Shown here in pieces: positions 1-9,510 of a stretch of DNA of 64,000 nucleotides; the stretch's first letter is position 1; every line of letters begins with the position of its first letter. Under the pieces are notes generated by a model that saw only the letters and a list, made by a program, of their open reading frames with translations, made no database searches and had not been told where the DNA came from. This DNA comes from Pseudomonas sp. ACN8 (lineage in GTDB: Bacteria; Pseudomonadota; Gammaproteobacteria; Pseudomonadales; Pseudomonadaceae), in assembly GCF_002303925.1 (NCBI RefSeq), contig NZ_MRCS01000016.1, positions 52,055 through 116,054 of the forward strand, in the 5' to 3' direction. Both the position numbers and the translations under genes were made by a program.

Positions 1-1278
1 ACCCACTCCTGGTACGCGGCATCCGCCAAGGGCATGAGGCAGCGTCCCGCGCTGGCCTCGGACCTTACGGCCGACGTCTGCGTGGTCGGCGCGGGTTTCA
101 CCGGCATCAACACCGCCATCGAACTGGCCCAGCGCGGGCTCTCGGTGATCTTGCTGGAAGCCCGGCGAATTGGCTGGGGCGCCAGCGGGCGCAACGGTGG
201 CCAGTTGATTCGAGGCATCGGCCATGACGTCAGTGGTTTCGCCAGGCACATCGGCGCCGATGGCGTGCAATACCTGGAGCATGCCGGGACCGAGTCGGTG
301 CAAGTCGTGGCCAATCGCGTCCGCGAGCACGGTATCGATTGCGATCTGAGCTGGGGCTTTTGCGAGCTGGCCAATACCCCGGCCCAGTTCAAGGCGCTCA
401 AGGCCGAGCAGACGGAACTGATTGAATCCGGCTACGCCTTTGAAACCCGATTGGTGGCACCGGAGCAAATTCGTGAACAGGTGGTGAATTCCGGTGTGTA
501 TGCCGGTGGCCTGGTGGACATGGGCTCGGGGCATTTGCATCCGCTGAACCTGGTCCTTGGCGAAGCGCAAGTTGCCGAGTCCCTTGGGGTGCATATTTTC
601 GAGCAGAGCCCGGTGCTGGAGTTGATCCATGGCAGCACGGTGCAGGTCCGTTGCGCCGGTGGCACGGTGCGCGCAGACACCTTGGTGCTGGCCTGCAACG
701 CGCACCTCGAAGAACTGGAACCGAAACTCAGCGGCAAGGTGCTCCCGGCGGGCAGCTACATCATCGCCACCGAGCCGTTGTCGCAAGATGCCGCGGCAAA
801 ACTGATCCCGCACAACGTCGCGCTGTGCGACCAGAAAGTCGGCCTGGATTACTACCGGCTCTCGGCTGACCGGCGTTTGCTGTTCGGCGGTGCCTGCCAT
901 TACTCCGGGCGCGATCCTTCGGACATCAGCGCCTACATGCGCCCGCAGATGCTCAAGGTATTCCCGCAACTGGCCGATGTGCGCATCGACTATCAGTGGG
1001 GTGGCAAGATCGGCATCTCGGCCAACCGCTTCCCCCAGGTCGGGCGCCTGAGCCAGCACCCGAACGTGTTCTACGCCCAGGGTTACTCCGGCCATGGACT
1101 GAACGTGACCCACTGGTGCGCGAAGTTGTTGGGCGAAGCGATCCATGTCGGCCATAGCAAAGGCTTCGACGTGTTCAGCGCCGTGCCGCACATGACCTTC
1201 CCCGGCGGACGCGCTCTGCGTTCACCCTTGCTGGCCCTTGGCATGTTCTGGTATCGGATGCGGGAAGTGCTGGGTTGA
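1..1278 (+). CDS. FAD-dependent oxidoreductase, PuuB/DadA-like, 5' end outside window
   Basis: The frame is open from the first base (THSWYAASAKG...), so the true start lies upstream and about 425 residues are visible. A Rossmann FAD-binding motif (VVGAGFTG, about 20 residues after the first in-window Met) and the C-terminal YAQGYSGHGLN segment are typical of the DAO family. Proteins starting with an SxYAAS-like segment before the FAD motif are usually gamma-glutamylputrescine oxidase (PuuB/PauB), which acts in polyamine breakdown, or related amine oxidoreductases. The substrate is inferred from family resemblance only; no polyamine genes are visible next to it. The gene ends just before a strong hairpin and converges with the sulfatase. 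Confidence 0.8.
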   Translation, partial: THSWYAASAKGMRQRPALASDLTADVCVVGAGFTGINTAIELAQRGLSVILLEARRIGWGASGRNGGQLIRGIGHDVSGFARHIGADGVQYLEHAGTESVQVVANRVREHGIDCDLSWGFCELANTPAQFKALKAEQTELIESGYAFETRLVAPEQIREQVVNSGVYAGGLVDMGSGHLHPLNLVLGEAQVAESLGVHIFEQSPVLELIHGSTVQVRCAGGTVRADTLVLACNAHLEELEPKLSGKVLPAGSYIIATEPLSQDAAAKLIPHNVALCDQKVGLDYYRLSADRRLLFGGACHYSGRDPSDISAYMRPQMLKVFPQLADVRIDYQWGGKIGISANRFPQVGRLSQHPNVFYAQGYSGHGLNVTHWCAKLLGEAIHVGHSKGFDVFSAVPHMTFPGGRALRSPLLALGMFWYRMREVLG

Positions 1279-1283
1279 CCACC

Positions 1284-1321
1284 GGGCGCCTGAGGCGAGT
1301 TGTCCCTCGCTTCAGGCGTCC
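1284..1321. terminator. Hairpin between convergent genes
   Basis: Near-perfect inverted repeat. Arms 1284-1299 and 1306-1321 pair over about 16 bases with G:T wobbles, around a 6-base loop. It lies between two convergent 3' ends, so it could act in both directions. No T tract follows on either strand, so intrinsic termination is uncertain. Confidence 0.45.
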
Positions 1322-1372
1322 CGGCAGGTCAGGCGGGGGCTGCAGCGACCTCAAGTGGCCGCTGCGAGACGC

Positions 1373-3025
1373 CTATTGAGGTATCGGAATGCTAATGCCT
1401 TCCTTCTTCAAATCCTCCCGAACCGACTGGAACTTCTGATACTTGGACAGTTCGATCGGCCCGTCATAGGTCATGCTTTGCATCTTGCGTGGCGGATACT
1501 TGATGTAGGTCTGCATCAGCTTGTTGATCGCCTGACTGATCGGCACCATGGTCCAGGTACGCTCGGTGACGTTACTCATGAAGATGTCATAGCGCTCCTG
1601 TGGGTCTTGGTACAAATCGAAGACCTGAGGCACTGTCGCCACGTACTTGGTGGCACCTTTCCAGCCCAGGTTGGTGTCCACGGCCAAGCCACCGGTCTGG
1701 GCACCATCGTCGCCGCGCAGGTTGAACACGGCTTTGTAGTTGCCCACACGGGCCGCCCCTGGCGATAACTCGTTTTCGGTAAAGTAGAACCACTCTTTGC
1801 GTGGGTTGGGGCCAGTGCCGGTAATCACCGGGGTCATGTCATAGCTGTCGAAAAAGATCGGCTGACCTTCGCGATCCTTCTCCGGCAACTTGATGCCGGC
1901 CACCGAGGCGAAGGTCGCCATCAGATCGAGCCCGCCGAGAATGTCGTGGTTCTTGGCGTTCGGTTTGATTTTTCCAGGCCAGGTCATGATCGCCGGCACC
2001 CGGTTGCCGCCCTCGCGCACGGTGCCCTTGGTGCCACGGAACGGCGTGTAGCCGGCATCCGGGTAAACGTCCTGCCAGGCGCCGTTGTCGGTGGTGTAGA
2101 CCACCAGCGTGTTCTTATCCAGGCCCAGCGCCTTGAGCTTGTCCATGATATGGCCGATGCGCGTATCCAGTTCGACCACCGAGTCGGCGTATTTGGACTT
2201 GGAGATCGACTTGTGAACGAACTCCGGTGCCGGCAGGTTCGGCTGGTGCACTTTCATGAAGTTGACGTTGATGAAGAACGGCTTGTCGGATTTGGCGGCG
2301 GTGTCGAGGAATTCCAGTGCGGCCTTTTCCACATAGCCGTCAAAGTAGGGAATCCCGACGACACCGGGTTTGCCATCGATGACCGGCGTATCAACATACT
2401 GGCCGTTGATCTTGAACTCTTCGACGGGCTTCTCTCCGGCCTTGCCCGAGAGTGCGCCCTTGGTCACCTGGGCAAACATCGCCCGGGTTTCCGGGTCCAT
2501 GTCGGGGAACCAGGTCGGGTCGGCGTAGGTGTAGGCATTGAGGTGATAGAGGCCGACGTACTTCATCACGTCATAGCCCTGGGCATTGGGCATCGCATAG
2601 TCGGCTTCACCCAGGTGCCACTTGCCGGTGAAATAGGTTTCGTAACCGCCGGTCTTGAGCACCGAGGCCAGGGTCCATTCAGCGGCGGGCAAACCACCGC
2701 CCTGACCCTGAAAGGCCACGGTGGTCATGCCGCTGCGATTGGGGATGCGCCCGGTCTGCATGGCGGCTCGCCCAGGCGTACAACTCGGTTGCGCGTAGAA
2801 GGAATAAAAGGTTGTACCCTCAGCGGCCAGTTCGTCGATGCTGGGTGTCGGCATGCCTCGACCGACCCCGCCACCGTATGGCCCAAGATCACCGTAGCCG
2901 GTATCGTCGGACACGATGAACAGGATATTGGGCTTTTCTGTTTGTGCTGCCTGGGCCATACCGTTGAGCGCTATCAGTAATGAACCTGCAATGTAGAACC
3001 TTGAGCGATGCGAGAGTCTTTTCAT
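1373..3025 (-). CDS. Secreted formylglycine-dependent arylsulfatase family protein
   Basis: 550 residues, about the usual size of alkaline-phosphatase-superfamily sulfatases, which hydrolyse organic sulfate esters. The mature N-terminus has the metal-binding SDDTGYGD motif (D40, D41). The sulfatase signature CTPGR contains C82, which must be oxidised to formylglycine, and GKWHLG follows. Residues 1-27 form a Sec-type signal peptide (basic start, hydrophobic core, ending AQA-AQ), so the enzyme is probably periplasmic, unlike cytoplasmic AtsA of P. aeruginosa. No twin-arginine motif and no formylglycine-generating enzyme are seen nearby. The start is supported by an AAGGAAGG ribosome site just upstream on the minus strand. 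The substrate cannot be told from sequence. Confidence 0.88.
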   Translation of the reverse strand: MKRLSHRSRFYIAGSLLIALNGMAQAAQTEKPNILFIVSDDTGYGDLGPYGGGVGRGMPTPSIDELAAEGTTFYSFYAQPSCTPGRAAMQTGRIPNRSGMTTVAFQGQGGGLPAAEWTLASVLKTGGYETYFTGKWHLGEADYAMPNAQGYDVMKYVGLYHLNAYTYADPTWFPDMDPETRAMFAQVTKGALSGKAGEKPVEEFKINGQYVDTPVIDGKPGVVGIPYFDGYVEKAALEFLDTAAKSDKPFFINVNFMKVHQPNLPAPEFVHKSISKSKYADSVVELDTRIGHIMDKLKALGLDKNTLVVYTTDNGAWQDVYPDAGYTPFRGTKGTVREGGNRVPAIMTWPGKIKPNAKNHDILGGLDLMATFASVAGIKLPEKDREGQPIFFDSYDMTPVITGTGPNPRKEWFYFTENELSPGAARVGNYKAVFNLRGDDGAQTGGLAVDTNLGWKGATKYVATVPQVFDLYQDPQERYDIFMSNVTERTWTMVPISQAINKLMQTYIKYPPRKMQSMTYDGPIELSKYQKFQSVREDLKKEGISIPIPQ

Positions 3026-3398
3026 GGCGACCTTCCTTTATCGGGACGGATCCTTGTGGCCGGCGACTTTTTTCAAGTAATACGAGACCGGACCCTGATG
3101 AGTTACCCCCAAACCATGCCCTCTGATTAGTTCCAAGCGTTCAACTGCCGAAAAAATGAAAAGCCTGTTGCTACTCAAGGCACCCGAATCAGCCTAGTAC
3201 GGTTATTATCAAAACGCGCATGGCCGTCAGAAGAATTAAAAATCGTCCGTCGCTTGTTTCCCCCATGAAATACCCTGGGTCGAGTCATCCCCGGGCGGCG
3301 GATAATGTTAAGCTCGCGACTTTCCATTTGCTCAATCGCAAGTCACCTCTATATTGAGGGGGTGCTCTGAACTTCCTGCCTCTTATTGAGCTTGACCA
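3026..3398. other. Divergent intergenic region, sulfatase / pqiA
   Basis: A 373-base gap holding the promoters of two divergent genes. The sulfatase ribosome site is at its left end. A sigma-70-like promoter for pqiA is described separately. The middle (about 3120-3260) is comparatively AT-rich with no convincing open frame. Confidence 0.6.
3328..3355 (+). promoter_or_regulatory. Sigma-70-like promoter for the pqi operon
   Basis: TTGCTC (3328-3333) and TATATT (3350-3355) are separated by 16 bases. The match is 4/6 to the -35 and 5/6 to the -10 consensus, and the start codon is 44 bases downstream. Judged by eye only. Confidence 0.4.
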
Positions 3399-3995
3399 AT
3401 GGCAACTACTGATCAGTTGATCATCTGCGAGCACTGCGACAGCGTTTTCCAGAAAGTCACGCTCGCCAAACACCAAAAAACCCTGTGTACGCGCTGCGGC
3501 GGCGTACTTCAGCGCTATAACGGCCTCACGGTGGAACAGCGTCTTGCGTTGACCTTCACGGCGTTGATGCTGTGGATATTCGCCAATTTCTATCCGGTGA
3601 TGAGCATCAACCTCAAAGGCGTGAAGAACAGTGCGACGCTCTGGGACTCGGTGCTGGCGCTGAGCCAGGGGCCTATCACCTTCATCGCCATGGTGGCGGC
3701 AATCGCCATGATCATCGCGCCGATTTTCCAGCTGTTGCTGCTGATCTGGGTGCTCGGCTTCGCCCTCGCCCGTCAACGCTCGCCCGGATTCAGGTTATGC
3801 ATGCGCTGGCTGGAAACCCTGAGGCCCTGGAGCATGCTCGAAGTCTGTCTGCTGGGTGCCATGGTCGCGGTGATCAAGCTCGCCGGACTGCTCGATGTGC
3901 TGCCCGGCATCGGGTTGTTCGCCCTGGCTGCGCTGAGCCTGATGATGATCCGCATCGCCGGGCGCGATATCCGCGAACTATGGGACCTTGTATGA
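3399..3995 (+). CDS. pqiA: PqiA-family membrane protein, first half-PqiA
   Basis: 198 residues. An N-terminal rubredoxin-like zinc ribbon (CEHC near residue 12 and CTRC near 32) is followed by four hydrophobic segments, the PqiA/LetA (paraquat-inducible protein A) fold. PqiA is the inner-membrane partner of the MCE protein PqiB, thought to move phospholipids between inner and outer membranes. E. coli PqiA is one protein of about 417 residues with two such modules; here each module is a separate gene. It overlaps the next gene by four bases (ATGA), so the two are probably translated together. Family assignment is firm; the individual role of each half is inferred. Confidence 0.88.
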   Translation: MATTDQLIICEHCDSVFQKVTLAKHQKTLCTRCGGVLQRYNGLTVEQRLALTFTALMLWIFANFYPVMSINLKGVKNSATLWDSVLALSQGPITFIAMVAAIAMIIAPIFQLLLLIWVLGFALARQRSPGFRLCMRWLETLRPWSMLEVCLLGAMVAVIKLAGLLDVLPGIGLFALAALSLMMIRIAGRDIRELWDLV

Positions 3996-4648
3996 GCACG
4001 CCTCCTTACGCCGACGAGCTCAACCTGTGCCTGTGTCACACCTGCGGGCTCGCCTGCGACATGACCTTCGAGCCCCACGAATGCGAGCGCTGCGGTGCAC
4101 CGCTGCACCGGCGCAAAACCAATTCGCTGACCCGCACCTGGGCCTACATGATCGCGGCTCTGGTGTTCTATATCCCGGCCAACCTGTTGCCGGTGATGAA
4201 CACCCAAATGGTCGGCAATGGCGCCGACAGCACGATCATGAGCGGTGTGTTGGAGTTCTGGGAGGCTGGGGCCTGGGACATCGCCCTGATCATTTTCATT
4301 GCCAGTATCGCGGTGCCGGGCATCAAGTTCGTTGCCATCACACTGCTGCTGGTCACCGTGCAACGCGACAGCGAGTGGGCTCGCAAGGAGCGGTCGACGT
4401 TGTACCGTTTCGTCGAGGTCATCGGCTATTGGTCGATGCTCGATGTGATCGTGGTCGCCCTGGTGGCTTCGCTGGTCAAGTTCCAGGCCCTGGCCGATAT
4501 CGAGCCGCGCCCGGGCATTCTGTTTTTTGGTCTGGTTGTGGTGTTTACCATGCTGTCGGCAATGAGTTTCGATCCACGCTTGATTTGGGATAAAGAACGG
4601 AAAAACCCACACAATGAGGAGGTCACGGATGAAGTCACAAGCCACTGA
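3992..4648 (+). CDS. pqiA: PqiA-family membrane protein, second half-PqiA
   Basis: 218 residues from the ATG that overlaps the upstream stop. The frame is open further upstream, but only this start fits the family and the ATGA overlap. It has a zinc ribbon (CHTC...CERC in the first 35 residues) and four hydrophobic segments containing NLLPVMNT, matching the second PqiA module. Like the first copy it should sit in the inner membrane and serve PqiB. Its 3' end overlaps the pqiB ribosome site and start, consistent with one transcript. The zinc ribbon is kept in both halves, so neither looks degenerate. Confidence 0.88.
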   Translation: MSTPPYADELNLCLCHTCGLACDMTFEPHECERCGAPLHRRKTNSLTRTWAYMIAALVFYIPANLLPVMNTQMVGNGADSTIMSGVLEFWEAGAWDIALIIFIASIAVPGIKFVAITLLLVTVQRDSEWARKERSTLYRFVEVIGYWSMLDVIVVALVASLVKFQALADIEPRPGILFFGLVVVFTMLSAMSFDPRLIWDKERKNPHNEEVTDEVTSH

Positions 4649-6305
4649 CGGGCCGCAAGCCCCCGGGCAGGCACCGATCAAGACCCGCCGCTTCAGCGTT
4701 TCGCTGGTCTGGATCGTCCCGATCGTCGCGGTGCTGGTGGGTATTTCGCTGGTGGTTCACAGCATTTTGCAACAAGGCCCGACCATCGTTGTCACGTTCA
4801 AGACCGGGGACGGCCTGACCGCGAACAAGACCGAGGTCAAATACCGCAATGTCGTGATTGGTCATGTCTCCGATGTGGAACTGGCCAATGACCAGAAGAG
4901 CGTCAACGCCACCATCAAGCTGGAAAAGCAGGCCGAAAGCTTTACCCGCGAAGATTCGCAGTTCTGGGTCGTGCGGCCGCGCATTGGCGCGGGCGGTGTG
5001 TCCGGTATCGATACGCTGCTGTCGGGCGACTACATCGGTGCCGATATCGGCCAGGCCAACGGCCGGGCAAAAAACTTCAAGGGGTTGGAAAACCCGCCGC
5101 CGATCACCTATGGCGAGCCGGGCAAGCGTTTCACCCTGTTCACCCAGGACCTGGGTTCGCTGGATATCGGCTCTCCGGTCTACTACCGCAAGATCCCGGT
5201 GGGCCAGGTGGTGGCCTACGCACTGGACGCTGATGGCAAGGGCGTGAACATTGAACTGTTCGTCCATGCACCCAATGACAAATACGTCACCGAAAACACC
5301 CGCTTCTGGAACGCCAGCGGCATTGATGTGAACGTCGGCGCCAACGGTTTTGCGGTCAAGACCGAATCGTTGTCTTCCTTGCTGGTGGGCGGCATTGCCT
5401 TCCGCGCGCCCGACTACAGCCCTGACGATAAACCTGCGGCTGCCGAGTACGCCTACGAACTGTTCGAAGACCAGCAAACCGCCCTCGCCCCGCCAAACGG
5501 CAAGCCGCAGTACCTGGCCATGCGTTTCGACCAGGCAATGCGCGGCCTCAAAGTCGATGCCCCGGTGGAGTTCCTCGGCGTGGACATCGGCAAGGTGGTG
5601 GCGGTCAATCTGGATTATGACGAGAAAACTCGCTCATTTCCGGTCAACGTCGGCATTGTGATTTACCCGCAACGCCTGGGCCAGGCCCACATCAAAATGC
5701 TCAAGGTGCTCAAGCATGATCCCAATGACGAAGCCGCTGGCGTGCGGCTGATCGGCACCTTCATCGAGAACGGCCTGCGTGCCCAGGCCCGCACCGGCAA
5801 CTTCCTGACCGGCCAGTTGTACATTGCCCTGGACTTCTACCCCAAGGCCGACAAAGTCGCCTTCGATGCAAACGCGCGCCCGGTCATGATTCCGACCATT
5901 CCCGGAAGCCTCGAGCAATTGCAGGAAAAACTCGAATCCATGGTCGACAAGATCAACAAACTGCCGATCGAGCGTATCGCCGGCAATCTCGATGGCAACC
6001 TCGTCGAACTGCGCAAAGGCATGATGCAATTCAACGGCAAGATCCTGCCTGGCGTGCAAACCACCCTGTCGGATGTCAGCAAGACCCTGGAAACCGCCAA
6101 TTCGACCCTGCAATCGGCCAGTTCGACCCTGGCAGATGATTCGCCACAACGGGAAAAACTGGGGCAGACCCTGGATGAACTGGGACGCACGTCGAGATCC
6201 TTGCGTGATCTCTCGGATTACCTGGGACGGCATCCGGAATCGCTGATTCGCGGCCGTCCGAACAATGCCGCCCCCATGGATCTGCAAGGGCCACCGCGCA
6301 ATTGA
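4629..6305 (+). CDS. pqiB: Intermembrane transport protein PqiB (MCE family)
   Basis: 558 residues. One N-terminal membrane anchor (about residues 20-42) is followed by three tandem MCE domains (beginning near residues 45, 165 and 290), then a C-terminal helical tail with repeated ANSTLQSASSTL-type heptads. This is the PqiB layout: a hexameric periplasmic tube that carries lipids across the periplasm. I chose ATG 4629 because GAGGAGG (4616-4622) stands six bases before it; the ATG at 4614 lacks a site. It overlaps the end of the second pqiA and is followed directly by pqiC. Assignment is very secure by domain order. Confidence 0.93.
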   Translation: MKSQATDGPQAPGQAPIKTRRFSVSLVWIVPIVAVLVGISLVVHSILQQGPTIVVTFKTGDGLTANKTEVKYRNVVIGHVSDVELANDQKSVNATIKLEKQAESFTREDSQFWVVRPRIGAGGVSGIDTLLSGDYIGADIGQANGRAKNFKGLENPPPITYGEPGKRFTLFTQDLGSLDIGSPVYYRKIPVGQVVAYALDADGKGVNIELFVHAPNDKYVTENTRFWNASGIDVNVGANGFAVKTESLSSLLVGGIAFRAPDYSPDDKPAAAEYAYELFEDQQTALAPPNGKPQYLAMRFDQAMRGLKVDAPVEFLGVDIGKVVAVNLDYDEKTRSFPVNVGIVIYPQRLGQAHIKMLKVLKHDPNDEAAGVRLIGTFIENGLRAQARTGNFLTGQLYIALDFYPKADKVAFDANARPVMIPTIPGSLEQLQEKLESMVDKINKLPIERIAGNLDGNLVELRKGMMQFNGKILPGVQTTLSDVSKTLETANSTLQSASSTLADDSPQREKLGQTLDELGRTSRSLRDLSDYLGRHPESLIRGRPNNAAPMDLQGPPRN

Positions 6306-6322
6306 ACACAGGAGCAACACCC

Positions 6323-6880
6323 ATGGCTTTACCGCTGAAGTTCACATTGGTCACCGCGATGTTGCTGCTAGCCGCCTGCCGCAGTGACCCGATTCAATTC
6401 CACACCCTGACCCCGGCGCAGCAGGGCGATCACTCAAGGACCACTGTCGGGGTGATCCAGATCGAGACGATCAGCGTGCCGCCCCAGGTCGATCGAGCGC
6501 AGATCGTCATTCGCGAGGGCAACAGTGGCCTGGCGATCCTGGAAACCCAATGGTGGGGCTCGACTCTCGTGGACGAATTGCGCAGTGCGCTGGTCGATCA
6601 ACTGAGCAACAGTCCTGTACAAGGCCGACATTCGGTGCGGATCGATGTGCAGCGTTTTGACTCGGTCCCCGGCCAGTACGCCTTGATGGACGTGGAATGG
6701 CGCCTTCGCAGTGCCAGCACCGGCGACACGGCCCGGGTGATCTGCCGCAGCACCTTGCAAACGCCCTCGGGCGCGACCATCGATGACCTGGTGCTTGCCC
6801 AGCAAAACAACGTCAAACGCCTGGCCGCGCTGATCAGCCAGGCGGCAGTCAGACCACAGGTGAGTTGCCCCGCGCCCTGA
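6323..6880 (+). CDS. pqiC: PqiC-family outer-membrane lipoprotein
   Basis: 185 residues. The N-terminus is a lipoprotein signal with lipobox LAAC near residue 17. The rest resembles the DUF330/PqiC (YmbA) family, including the conserved FHTLTP start of the mature part and WWGSTLVDEL. PqiC anchors the PqiB tube at the outer membrane. ATG 6323 is preceded by AGGAG. An in-frame start at 6302, overlapping the pqiB stop, would give a longer signal peptide and is less likely. It closes the operon; a hairpin follows 13 bases after the stop. Confidence 0.88.
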   Translation: MALPLKFTLVTAMLLLAACRSDPIQFHTLTPAQQGDHSRTTVGVIQIETISVPPQVDRAQIVIREGNSGLAILETQWWGSTLVDELRSALVDQLSNSPVQGRHSVRIDVQRFDSVPGQYALMDVEWRLRSASTGDTARVICRSTLQTPSGATIDDLVLAQQNNVKRLAALISQAAVRPQVSCPAP

Positions 6881-7517
6881 ACGCCTTCGCCTCCGGATTA
6901 ACGGCGACAAGTTCGCCGTTAATCCGTCCCTTCTGTGTTCCGCTGTAATTCTGCGCAACAGAAAAAGATAACAATCCCCAGTAACCGACTAATGACTCGC
7001 TGGCCCCCTCCCCTGCAATTTTTTCACATTCCTTTCACTGTGCCGACACTTGCAGAGATGTAACTTTCGCTGCAGTTAATTTGCCGAACTTAGTCTCCGT
7101 GGAATTTTTGTACTGTTTCGTGTTTTGTTTAAATAGAACCGTCGCCGTGCCGGTCACCGGTTTTGTCCTGCGACCAGGATCCCCGACCACTCTGGCCCAA
7201 GAGAGCCCGCAAACCCGGGTCCGATCACGGACGCGCAGTACGACAGCGCGCTGTTTGTTCGCGTCGATGGCCACGGGCAGTTGTAAGTGCCAGGCCATGT
7301 AAATACCGAAGACTGGAACACTCTGCTACAAGAGTAAAACTTGAGCCATAAGGGATCGAAAACTTTGGCAATAAGTCATTTCAAAGCTAACTGAATAACA
7401 GCTGAACAAACAACGAAAAGCATGAATTAACTTCTTGCCATTCAATATCATTCCGATTTTCTCTCTGCAAGTTACCCATCACTCTTTAATCAGCCATCCG
7501 AGTGCCAAGGTCGAACC
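6881..7517. other. Intergenic region between pqiC and the orphan arnT
   Basis: A 637-base gap. It begins with the pqi hairpin. At about 7140-7275 there is a GC-rich patch with coding-like character but no credible gene. From 7300 to 7500 it is AT-rich, as expected of an upstream control region. No RNA gene was recognised. A short dyad (ACTCT/AGAGT) lies near 7319-7335. Confidence 0.5.
6894..6926 (+). terminator. Hairpin after the pqi operon
   Basis: Perfect 14-base inverted repeat (arms 6894-6907 and 6913-6926) with a 5-base loop, 13 bases after the pqiC stop. It is followed by a pyrimidine-rich stretch rather than a clean T tract. Probable terminator or 3'-end stabiliser. Confidence 0.6.
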
Positions 7518-9239
7518 GTGACGACAATTCAGCCATTGCCAAAATTTGCCGGCCATTCTTCCCCCCTGCACGCCCCGACGGCGCCTGCCAGCGAGCGCTG
7601 GATGCTATTGGCCTTGCTCCTGGCGTTCATGGCGTTCTACTTGCTGCCGCTGATGAGCCACGGCCTGTGGATTCCCGATGAAACCCGTTATGCCCAGATC
7701 AGCCAGGAAATGCTGCACGGCGGAAACTGGATTTCGCCGCACTTCATGGGCCTGCGCTATTTCGAAAAACCCATTGCCGGGTACTGGATGATCGCCATCG
7801 GTCAGGCGGTGTTTGGCGACAATCTGCTCGGGGTGCGTATCGCGTCTGCACTGTCTACCGGGGTGAGTGTGTGGCTGACCTGCCTGATTGCCCGCCGGTT
7901 GTGGAACGATCCGCGCAAAAGCTTCGCCTGCGCACTGTTGTACATGAGCTTCGGGCTGATTGCCGGTCAGGCCGGGTACGCCAACCTCGACCCGCAGTTC
8001 ACCCTGTGGGTCAACCTGAGCCTGATCTGCCTGTGGTTCGCCATTGACAGCCGCACCACCCGTGCCCGACTGGGCGCCTGGGCAGTGCTGGGCATTGCCT
8101 GCGGCATGGGCTTCATGACCAAGGGCCTTCTGGCCTGGCTGCTGCCGGCGGTGATCGCCCTGCCCTACATGGTCTGGCAGCGCCGCGTTGGCGAGTTGTT
8201 GCGATACGGGCCACTGACTGTCGTGGTCGCCGCGGCCGTCTGCCTGCCCTGGGCGCTGGCCATCCATCATCAGGAACCGGATTTCTGGAATTTCTTCTTC
8301 CGGAACGAGCACGTACGCCGCTTTGCCGCCGACAATGCGCAACACGCCCGTCCGTGGTGGTTCTACCTGCCGATGCTGGTGGTTTCCGTCCTGCCCTGGG
8401 CCGTGTTGTTGCCGACGACATTCATCCAGGCCTGGAACAACAAACGTCAGCCTGCCGGCGGTTTTCTCCTGCTCTGGTTATTGCTGCCATTGGCGATTTT
8501 CAGCATGAGCAGCGGCAAGCTGCCGACCTACATCATGCCTTGCCTGTTGCCGCTGGCGCTGCTGATGGGGCACGCGCTGACCGGCCTTTTGGAACGATCC
8601 AAATCACGGACCATTCGTTTCAACGGTTGGCTCAACGTGATCATTGCCACGACGGCGATGGCTGCTTTGCTTTACCTGCAATTGAGCAAAGAGATTTTCG
8701 AGAATACCGAGATGTTCAGCCTGTCCCTGGCGTTCATCGTGCTGCTGGGCTGGATCATCGCCAACGCCCTGCAGATCCTGCGGCCATTGACGTTATGGGC
8801 GATGCCGGCCCTCGGCATATGGCTGCTGGTAGCGCTGCTGCCCGCCGCCATGCCGGGCCGGATCGTCGACAGCAAGATGCCCGACCGGTTTATCTCCGAA
8901 CACCTGGACAGCCTGAACCAGACCACCACGCTGCTGAGCAACGACCTGGGGGCGGCTTCGGCCCTGTCGTGGCTGACCAGGCGACCTGACGTTGCGCTGT
9001 ACAACGTGGTCGGTGAAATGAAATACGGCCTCTCTGATCCGGCGGCGGCCTCGCGCAAGGTGACCCTGCAAGACGTCGGGCAATGGATGACCGAGGCGCG
9101 CAAGAAGGGCTCGGTCGGGGTGGTGATGAGGGTCAACAGCGTCGCCGAGGTTCAGGAAGTCGAGGCGCTGCCCACCGACGGCAAGCGCTATCGGCGCGGC
9201 AATCTGCAGGTCCTGATCTTCCCGCCCATCCAGCCCTGA
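7518..9239 (+). CDS. arnT: ArnT-type lipid A aminoarabinose transferase, orphan copy
   Basis: 573 residues from a GTG start with AAGG eight bases upstream. It is a polytopic GT83 membrane protein with an N-terminal hydrophobic helix, the first-loop motif [13 protein letters not shown] that carries the acidic catalytic residues, then about 12 membrane segments and a C-terminal soluble domain. ArnT moves 4-amino-4-deoxy-L-arabinose from undecaprenyl phosphate to lipid A on the periplasmic face, which gives polymyxin resistance. This copy stands alone about 7 kb upstream of the complete arn operon, which has its own arnT. The two align along their whole length with many identical blocks. Whether this one uses a different acceptor site is unknown. 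Confidence 0.88.
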   Translation: MTTIQPLPKFAGHSSPLHAPTAPASERWMLLALLLAFMAFYLLPLMSHGLWIPDETRYAQISQEMLHGGNWISPHFMGLRYFEKPIAGYWMIAIGQAVFGDNLLGVRIASALSTGVSVWLTCLIARRLWNDPRKSFACALLYMSFGLIAGQAGYANLDPQFTLWVNLSLICLWFAIDSRTTRARLGAWAVLGIACGMGFMTKGLLAWLLPAVIALPYMVWQRRVGELLRYGPLTVVVAAAVCLPWALAIHHQEPDFWNFFFRNEHVRRFAADNAQHARPWWFYLPMLVVSVLPWAVLLPTTFIQAWNNKRQPAGGFLLLWLLLPLAIFSMSSGKLPTYIMPCLLPLALLMGHALTGLLERSKSRTIRFNGWLNVIIATTAMAALLYLQLSKEIFENTEMFSLSLAFIVLLGWIIANALQILRPLTLWAMPALGIWLLVALLPAAMPGRIVDSKMPDRFISEHLDSLNQTTTLLSNDLGAASALSWLTRRPDVALYNVVGEMKYGLSDPAAASRKVTLQDVGQWMTEARKKGSVGVVMRVNSVAEVQEVEALPTDGKRYRRGNLQVLIFPPIQP

Positions 9240-9510
9240 CGGAGAAGACGCCAAAAAGGGCCGGCAGGCATCCGAAACTGCGTCATATCCTGATCGACGA
9301 TCATCCTTTTATGGACGAGTCGAACCGCAGTGGGCACAGTGCTGCTAATCTGAATGAAAATTACATGTATTAACGGTTTTTTTGACGTTATTTTCTCATT
9401 TGGACCTCTACATTTCCCGCACTTCAAAAACATGCAAATGATTCGCATTGGTTTACAGGCGGTTCAATGCGCATGACTTTCAAAAAAATGCACCAGGAGC
9501 AGCCCGCAGA
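9240..9510. other. Intergenic region upstream of the iron importer
   Basis: 271 bases, AT-rich from about 9340. It holds a Fur-like box (listed separately) and a short dyad TGATCG-A-CGATCA at 9291-9303 of unknown meaning. No gene was recognised. Confidence 0.5.
9434..9452 (+). promoter_or_regulatory. Fur-box-like operator
   Basis: GCAAATGATTCGCATTGGT matches the 19-base Fur consensus variant at about 13 positions, including the whole AATGATTC core and the CATT half. It is 58 bases upstream of the iron-binding protein start, where iron repression would be expected. Found by eye. Confidence 0.5.

Noticed and set aside
7114..7131. PhoP-box-like repeat TGTTTC-N6-TGTTTA upstream of the orphan arnT
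   Set aside because: Spacing is 6 instead of 5 and one half-site has a mismatch; it also lies about 390 bases from the start codon.
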